DNA of 41,159 nt from Candidatus Liptonbacteria bacterium. GTDB taxonomy: Bacteria > Patescibacteriota > Minisyncoccia > UBA6257 > 2-01-FULL-56-20. Shown here piece by piece: positions 36,656 to 41,159 of this stretch; position 1 is the stretch's first letter, and the number at the start of each line of letters is the position of its first letter. The notes under the pieces were generated by a model. That model saw only the letters and a program-made list of their open reading frames with translations. It was not told the origin of the DNA and did no database searches. The stretch lies in the NCBI GenBank assembly GCA_016204335.1, contig JACQKU010000003.1:1-41159 (forward strand). Reading direction: 5' to 3'. A program made the translations under genes and the position numbers.

Positions 36656-38350
36656 ATGCAAAGAATTATCACGGACAAAAAAGATACGGTCGCAAAAATA
36701 ATCGAGAAGATTCTTGAAAGCCCGGAAGCGGAGATTGTGCTGGTTATTCCTGTTGGTTCGATTCTCTCTGCCGGAGGCGCGTCCGATTTTCAGTTGTTGA
36801 AGCGCGAAGCCGAGGCCGCCGACAAAAGGATTTCTCTCGAATCGGTTGATAAAGAAACGCTCGCGCTCGCAAAAAAAGTCCGGCTTGAGGCGGTACATCC
36901 GCTTTTTAAGGAAGAAGGAATATCGCGCTCTTTATCCGATATCGTTTCGGTAAGAAAAATTTCCGATTCTACCTCATTCGCTTCCGCTCAAGGCGGAAAA
37001 ACTTCGGAGAATTCTTTCCGCGTTGAATCCCCGCAACCCGCCGCAAGGTATTCGGATGATAAGAAAAAGAAAAAAAATCACAGGGAAGAAGAGACGTTGC
37101 CGGAAATTGAAATTGAGAAAGAATTCGAAGGTAAAAAACAAGAAGAAACGGAAAGCCGGAGAGAAATTGTGGAGGCGTTGTACGGGGAGGCCAAAACAAG
37201 AAAAATTTCACTCCGGAAATTTAAAATCCCCGGGCTAATCGCCGCGGCGGTTATATTATTCGTCGGCGCGGCGTGGGCCATCGGAGCGGCATTCGGCAGA
37301 GCCGAAGTAGCCGTAAGCTTCAAAAAAGTTCCATGGCAGTATCAGGAGACATTTCTTGGCGACAAGATATTGGCGAAAATTGACGCGAACAAACGGTCGT
37401 TTCCCGTTGAATCGTTCTCGCAGGATAAAAACGTCACTCGGCTTTTTCCGGCATCGGGCAAAACGGAAGTCAATCAAAAGGCAACCGGAAAAATCACGGT
37501 ATATAACGCCTACAACGCCTCACCCCAGCTTCTTGTGGCAAACACCCGTTTCGCGGCGCCGGACGGCAAAATTTTCCGTTTGGATAATCAGACGCTTGTT
37601 CCGGGAGCAAAAGTTCAAAGCGGCAAGATTACTCCGTCAAGCGTTGAGGCGAATGTGACGGCGGACAAGGCGGGGGAAGAATATAACATAGGTCCGGTCG
37701 CGCGCCTGACCATACCGGGTTTCAAGGACTCGCCGAAATACGACGGGTTTTACGGCGCATTTCTCGAGCAGACAAGCGGCGGTTCCACGGGGCAAAAGCC
37801 GGCCCCGACCGAACAGGATATCGCGTCCGCGAAAGATAAAACCGCCGAGAGCTTGAAAGCGAATCTCGAAAATCCGTCTTTGAATAACCGTCCGGAAGGA
37901 TTCAAAATTCTTCCCGACGCTTCGCAAATCCAAATTACAAAACTTACCGTGAATAAAACCGTTGACCAGAGCGGCAATTTCGGCATTTTTGGCGGAGCTT
38001 CGTTCCGGGCTCTCGGATTCAGGGAGGCGGACGTGAAAGCGATTCTTCAGGAATTAGCCGCGAAGGATTATCCGCAAATGACATTCAAGGACTTGAAGCT
38101 CGACTACGGCGCCGTCAAGCCGGATTTTAAGAACGGAAAATTGAGTTTTTCTTTGTCCGTTCAGGCGGCGCTCGGACCGCAATTTTCGGGCGACGAGCTC
38201 AAATCGAAAATTGGCGGCCTCAGCGTGAATGGCGCGAAAAAAATTATTCTCGCTCTGCCCAGCTTATCGGGCGCGAGGATTTCCCTCTGGCCGTTCTGGT
38301 TACGCAGCCTGCCGGCGAACGCGAAGAAGATAAATATTGTGGTGGAGTGA
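36656..38350 (+). CDS. Large single-pass membrane protein, baseplate-J-like outer region
   Basis: 564 aa. The cytoplasmic N-terminal domain (about 1-90) begins QRIITDKKDTVAKIIEKIL. A charged linker (100-180, Lys/Glu-rich) and one transmembrane helix (about 193-213, GLIAAAVILFVGAAWAIGAAF) follow. The C-terminal region contains VEANVTADKAGEEYNIGP and LTIPGFKDSPKYDGFYGAF, resembling baseplate-J-like segments seen in CPR envelope proteins. It is coupled to the actin-like gene upstream. The function is probably envelope or surface-structure assembly; unproven. Confidence 0.6.
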   Translation: MQRIITDKKDTVAKIIEKILESPEAEIVLVIPVGSILSAGGASDFQLLKREAEAADKRISLESVDKETLALAKKVRLEAVHPLFKEEGISRSLSDIVSVRKISDSTSFASAQGGKTSENSFRVESPQPAARYSDDKKKKKNHREEETLPEIEIEKEFEGKKQEETESRREIVEALYGEAKTRKISLRKFKIPGLIAAAVILFVGAAWAIGAAFGRAEVAVSFKKVPWQYQETFLGDKILAKIDANKRSFPVESFSQDKNVTRLFPASGKTEVNQKATGKITVYNAYNASPQLLVANTRFAAPDGKIFRLDNQTLVPGAKVQSGKITPSSVEANVTADKAGEEYNIGPVARLTIPGFKDSPKYDGFYGAFLEQTSGGSTGQKPAPTEQDIASAKDKTAESLKANLENPSLNNRPEGFKILPDASQIQITKLTVNKTVDQSGNFGIFGGASFRALGFREADVKAILQELAAKDYPQMTFKDLKLDYGAVKPDFKNGKLSFSLSVQAALGPQFSGDELKSKIGGLSVNGAKKIILALPSLSGARISLWPFWLRSLPANAKKINIVVE

Positions 38351-38378
38351 ATCGGAAATAAATTGCCTTATTGAATAT

Positions 38379-39197
38379 ATGGATTATTCGCTGAATTTTC
38401 GAGATAAAGTTGCGGTCGTTACCGGAGCTGCTTCAGGTATAGGAAAAGCCACTGCCATTGCTTTCGGCTCATTAGGAGCTAATGTGGTTTTAGTTGATGT
38501 CAATGAAAAAAATGGTCTCGAAGTCAGCAAAACCATTACCAATCTTGGAGTGAAATCCTTATTCATAAAAACCGATACATCAAACGAGGAAGAAACAGAA
38601 CGAATGGCAAGTATTATAAAAAAAGAATTCGGCACGCCTCATATTCTCGTAAACAGCGCTGGTATTGAATTTAACGATAGAGGTAATTTAGTGGATATGC
38701 CTTACGATCTTCTTAAAAAAATATTGGATGTTAACCTCTACGGTTATATCCACTGTGTTCGCGCTCTCGCTCCGTTAATGAAAGAAGGCGGGAGTATTGT
38801 GAATATTAGCTCCATTCAAGGACTTGCTGTTCACAGCCCTGGTACGAGCTATCAAGTTTCTAAATCTGGTATACTTGGTTTAACTCGAGCACTTGCTATC
38901 GAGTTGGCGTGCAGCAATATAAACGTAAACACAGTCGCTCCCGGGGCTATTGCAACTGAAGGTATGGGCGCCGTTCGAGGCGGTGAATCCAGCATTCTGG
39001 ATCCCTACCGCCGCCGTATTCCTTTGAAGCGAAGAGGGCGCGCCGAAGAAATCGCAGGACCAATATTATTTTTTTGCTCTTCTTTAGCAAGCTATATCAC
39101 CGGCTCAGTACTCGTTGTTGATGGCGGTTATCTTATAAATTTAACGCCGGACTTTGGTGAGGTAATTAAACCAGTTGTCGGCGATCCCGATCTTTAA
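38379..39197 (+). CDS. Short-chain dehydrogenase/reductase (SDR)
   Basis: 272 aa from ATG 38379. Cofactor loop TGAASGIGKA (near residue 16), the Asp after strand 2 (VVLVDVNEK) favouring NAD, NSAG near 90, catalytic Ser in VNISSIQG and YQVSK (Tyr/Lys) near 155-160 are all present. C-terminal ITGSVLVVDGGYLINL is classical SDR. Substrate unknown. It is more AT-rich than the flanking genes and unrelated to them, so transfer is plausible. Confidence 0.9.
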   Translation: MDYSLNFRDKVAVVTGAASGIGKATAIAFGSLGANVVLVDVNEKNGLEVSKTITNLGVKSLFIKTDTSNEEETERMASIIKKEFGTPHILVNSAGIEFNDRGNLVDMPYDLLKKILDVNLYGYIHCVRALAPLMKEGGSIVNISSIQGLAVHSPGTSYQVSKSGILGLTRALAIELACSNINVNTVAPGAIATEGMGAVRGGESSILDPYRRRIPLKRRGRAEEIAGPILFFCSSLASYITGSVLVVDGGYLINLTPDFGEVIKPVVGDPDL

Positions 39198-39259
39198 AAT
39201 TATGTTAATCCTGGATTGTGAAGAATTTGCCTCGATAGGAACGAAGGATTTTCATTCAT

Positions 39260-39289
39260 TTGACAGCTCTGCATCCCATAGCATATAAT
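39260..39289 (+). promoter_or_regulatory. Consensus promoter of the infA ribosomal operon
   Basis: TTGACA (39260-39265), 18-nt spacer, TATAAT (39284-39289). Both boxes are perfect. infA starts about 43 nt downstream, so this transcript has a leader. It is the strongest promoter in the window, fitting a translation operon. Confidence 0.85.
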
Positions 39290-39332
39290 CTCCTCTGTCG
39301 GTTTTAATATCCTCTATGACAACTCTCAGCTA

Positions 39333-39551
39333 ATGCCGCCCCCAGAAGCAAGTTCCTCAGCGCAAGAAGGGGTGGTTGAAGAGGCGTTTCCGGGTTTGAG
39401 TTTCCGCGTCCGCCTGAAAAATGAGCAGGAAGTGCTTGCTTATTTAGGCGGCAAAATGCGGATTAACAACATCCGCGTGTCGCCGGGCAACCGCGTGCTC
39501 GTCGAGCTGGGCCCTGACGGCAAGAGAGGCCGTATCGTGCGTCGGCTGTAA
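39333..39551 (+). CDS. infA: Translation initiation factor IF-1
   Basis: 72 aa OB-fold protein that binds the 30S A site. Family segments are clear: [24 protein letters not shown] pattern (residues 24-47), [13 protein letters not shown] and RGRIVRRL. The N-terminal 14 residues ([16 protein letters not shown]) replace the usual AKEDxIEVEGTVLE, so the first strand is atypical. First gene of the infA-rpmJ-rpsM-rpsK operon. Confidence 0.93.
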   Translation: MPPPEASSSAQEGVVEEAFPGLSFRVRLKNEQEVLAYLGGKMRINNIRVSPGNRVLVELGPDGKRGRIVRRL

Positions 39552-39554
39552 AGC

Positions 39555-39672
39555 AAATCAAAAATCAAATCTCAAAATGCAAAATGAAAATGTAAAATGC
39601 AAAAAGGTTTCGCACGCGTTCTTTTTTAATTTTGATTTGTCATTTTGATTTTTGACTTTTACATTTTAATTT
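39555..39672. repeat. Inverted word-repeat (H12), infA-rpmJ
   Basis: The left arm (39555-39607) has AATCAAA/ATGCAAA/ATGAAAA heptads. The right arm (39624-39672) has TTTGATT/TTTGACT complements. It is about 90% identical over its full length to H13, including the spacer, so the two are recent copies. Confidence 0.9.
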
Positions 39673-39679
39673 CACCCTT

Positions 39680-39793
39680 ATGAAGGTACGAAGTTCGGTA
39701 AAAAAAATCTGCAATAGTTGCAAAATAACCAAGCGAAAGGGAAACCTTTATGTTATTTGCAAAAACCCGAAGCATAAACAAAGGCAAGGCTAA
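39680..39793 (+). CDS. rpmJ: 50S ribosomal protein L36
   Basis: 37 aa ([16 protein letters not shown] ... [14 protein letters not shown]). The zinc-binding Cys2-Cys-His set is intact (C-x2-C near residue 11, C-x4-H near 27). Length is standard. It lies between two near-identical inverted repeats. Confidence 0.97.
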   Translation: MKVRSSVKKICNSCKITKRKGNLYVICKNPKHKQRQG

Positions 39794-39796
39794 AAG

Positions 39797-39914
39797 CAAA
39801 TCAAAAATCAAACATCAAAATGCAAAATGAAAATGTAAAGTGCAAAAAGATTTCGAGCGCGCTCTTTTTTAATTTTGATTTGTCATTTTGATTTTTGACT
39901 TTTGCATTTTGAGT
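39797..39914. repeat. Inverted word-repeat (H13), rpmJ-rpsM
   Basis: Left arm 39797-39849, right arm 39866-39914. It is a near copy of H12, with differences mostly in the spacer. rpsM starts 9 nt after the right arm. Confidence 0.9.
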
Positions 39915-39922
39915 TTATTACC

Positions 39923-40306
39923 ATGAGATTACTCGGCATAAACATTCCGGACAATAAAAGGATAGAAATAGCCATGACGTATATGTACGGCATCGGTTTG
40001 TCGAGGAGCCGTGAGCTGCTTCGCGAAAGCAAAATAGGCCTTGAAAAACGAACCAAAGAGCTGACCCAAGACGAAATGAACCGCATCAAAAACTGGATAG
40101 AAAAGCATTACCGGGTCGAAGGCGATTTGCGGCAGGTCATCCGCCGGAACATCCAGCGCCTGAAAGAGCTTCAGACCTATCGCGGCACCAGGCACGCGAA
40201 GCGCCTGCCTGTGCGCGGACAGAGAACGAAAACAAATTCCCGGACGGTCCGCGGCAACGTGAGGAAAACGGCGGGAAGCGGAAGGAGGAAGACGGACCTC
40301 AAATAA
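39923..40306 (+). CDS. rpsM: 30S ribosomal protein S13
   Basis: 127 aa from ATG 39923; an upstream start at 39902 lies in the repeat arm. MRLLGINIPDNKRIEIAMTY, YGIGLSRS, RVEGDLRQVIRRNIQRL and TYRGTRHAKRLPVRGQRTK are textbook S13. It binds the 30S head and contacts tRNA and the 50S bridge. The basic tail is complete. Confidence 0.97.
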   Translation: MRLLGINIPDNKRIEIAMTYMYGIGLSRSRELLRESKIGLEKRTKELTQDEMNRIKNWIEKHYRVEGDLRQVIRRNIQRLKELQTYRGTRHAKRLPVRGQRTKTNSRTVRGNVRKTAGSGRRKTDLK

Positions 40307-40308
40307 AC

Positions 40309-40427
40309 AAATAACCAATAACTTATAACTTATAACTTATAACTAATAACTAATAACTAATAACTAATAACTAATAACTTTATCCGCCTAGTTGTTATCT
40401 GTTATAAGTCATAAGTTATCAGTTAAT
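40309..40427. repeat. Inverted heptad repeat (H14), rpsM-rpsK
   Basis: The left arm (40309-40381) is AACTTAT three times, then AACTAAT about five times, in strict 7-nt register. The right arm (40388-40427) is GTTATCT/GTTATAA/GTCATAA/GTTATCA/GTTAATT, also 7-nt. It is the clearest example of the period. Confidence 0.95.
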
Positions 40428-40432
40428 TCATC

Positions 40433-40876
40433 ATGGGCAAGAAAAAAGTTGTTCAAAAATCAGAGGAGCTTACGAAGGAACAGTCAGCGGAAGCCGCTTC
40501 GAAACAGGTCAGCTCCAAAAAATCGAGGGCGGTCGAACGCGGACGGATATACATAAATTCAAGCTATAACAACACAACAGTCGCCGCAACCGACCTTCAG
40601 GGCAATGTGCTTGCATGGGCGTCTGCCGGCTCTCTCGGATTTTCCGGTCCGAAAAAAGCCACTCCTTTCGCGGCCTCGAAAATCGTTTCTGTCATCGCCG
40701 AGAAAGTGAAGCCGTTCGGTTTCCGGGATGCCGAAGTGTTTGTAAAAGGGGTGGGGAGCGGACGCGATTCCGCGCTCCGGTCGCTCATCAACAGAGGATT
40801 CAACATAGTTGTCTTAAAGGACGTCACGCCGATTCCTCATAACGGCCCCCGCCCGCCGAAACCACGCCGCGTATAA
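40433..40876 (+). CDS. rpsK: 30S ribosomal protein S11
   Basis: 147 aa. After a charged N-terminal extension of about 38 residues comes GRIYINSSYNNTTVAATDLQG, then SAGSLGFSGPKKATPFAAS, VKGVGSGRDSALRSL, and VVLKDVTPIPHNGPRPPKPRRV. S11 lies on the 30S platform. Normal neighbours rpsD-rpoA-rplQ do not follow; rsmH does. Confidence 0.97.
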   Translation: MGKKKVVQKSEELTKEQSAEAASKQVSSKKSRAVERGRIYINSSYNNTTVAATDLQGNVLAWASAGSLGFSGPKKATPFAASKIVSVIAEKVKPFGFRDAEVFVKGVGSGRDSALRSLINRGFNIVVLKDVTPIPHNGPRPPKPRRV

Positions 40877-40879
40877 AAT

Positions 40880-41055
40880 AATGTAAAATGAAAAAATCAA
40901 AAATCAAAATGACAATCGAAATTTCTAATTATTCTAATTTCTAATTGATCTAATTAATTTTCAAGCACCAATTTTTTTAATTACGTTCTTTAGAAATTTG
41001 AGAATTGGGGTTTGGTCATTATTTAAAAATTAGAGCAATTGGGTTAATTAGAAAT
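40880..41055. repeat. Inverted word-repeat (H15), rpsK-rsmH
   Basis: The left part (40880-40960) has AATCAAA and then CTAATTT/CTAATTG/CTAATTA words. The right part (about 40985-41055) has AAATTAGAG/TTAATTAGAAATT complements. It ends 2 nt before the rsmH ATG. Pairing is imperfect. Confidence 0.7.
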
Positions 41056-41057
41056 TC

Positions 41058-41159
41058 ATGTCGCATACCCCCGTTCTTTTAAAAGAAGTCATAGAAGTTT
41101 TACATCCTCGTCCGGGTTCGTTTGTGATTGATGGCACAGTGGACGGCGGAGGGCACGCA
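41058..41159 (+). CDS. rsmH: 16S rRNA m4C1402 methyltransferase RsmH (5' part)
   Basis: The first 34 codons ([20 protein letters not shown], then [14 protein letters not shown]) match the conserved start of RsmH/MraW: HxPVLLxEV and the SAM-binding DGTxGxGGH motif, here with Val. The gene runs off the window. In many bacteria it opens the division/cell-wall cluster, which may lie just downstream. Confidence 0.93.
   Translation, partial: MSHTPVLLKEVIEVLHPRPGSFVIDGTVDGGGHA

Noticed and set aside
40309-40427. CRISPR array
   Set aside because: The AACTTAT/AACTAAT units are contiguous heptads without spacers, and no cas genes are present.

Overview
The window looks like a chromosomal piece of a Candidate Phyla Radiation bacterium, most likely Parcubacteria (Patescibacteria). 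The evidence is a compact type IV pilus cluster, small genes with few Shine-Dalgarno sites, an alanyl-tRNA synthetase lacking its C-Ala domain, a lysine-rich N-terminal extension on the primary sigma factor, and CPR-style intergenic repeats. Base composition is moderate. I name no species.

Layout. 137-11452 (+) is a type IV pilus locus: pilM, pilN, pilO, a small membrane gene, pilB, pilT, pilC, a pilin, prepilin peptidase pilD, and four more pilin-like genes. 11456-13549 is ligA, followed by tRNA-Asp. A 358-bp element carrying a GIY-YIG gene is inserted in the 3' end of that tRNA. 14211-17162 (-) is a defence module: a LexA-like repressor, a membrane-anchored putative effector, a CD-NTase and an E2-like/SEC-C protein, read here as a short type II CBASS. 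17181-19282 holds a cysteine-rich tandem-repeat microprotein, a possible 41-residue membrane peptide, a GC-rich MurB-like gene lacking the catalytic residues, and a small conserved-looking gene. Then come two membrane proteins and the (-) operon murD-gatC-[four-helix-bundle element]-gatA. 24859-27178 holds two CAT-anticodon tRNA or tRNA-like genes, a NUDIX hydrolase and a metal ABC permease/ATPase pair. 27348-28111 is a TrpR-like regulator surrounded by CTATGCC/GGCATAG palindromes. 28738-41159 is mainly core: dnaG, a kinase-like gene, a broken toxin-antitoxin pair, rpoD, alaS, a PilM/FtsA-like gene plus membrane-protein pair, an SDR, infA-rpmJ-rpsM-rpsK, and the start of rsmH.

The most unusual signal is in the repeats. 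Almost every gap inside the operons holds an inverted pair of degenerate words with a 7-nt period; words differ from gap to gap, but architecture and period are shared. One such pair encloses a four-helix-bundle (S23/IVP-type) gene between gatC and gatA, which resembles the intervening sequences of 23S rRNA. The same heptad words (GCGACAA units), and a second family (TCCGCG/TCTGCG words), are inserted in frame inside ligA, gatA (twice) and murD (three times). The GIY-YIG element shows 17-bp terminal inverted repeats abutted by an exact 16-bp target duplication of the tRNA-Asp 3' end. Together these suggest small single-gene elements and non-coding relatives spreading through a compact genome.

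Promoters are often TGn-extended -10 boxes (TATAAT, TACAAT, TATACT) 6-12 nt from the start codon, so leaderless mRNAs are likely common. All family names come from recognising motifs by eye; no search was run.
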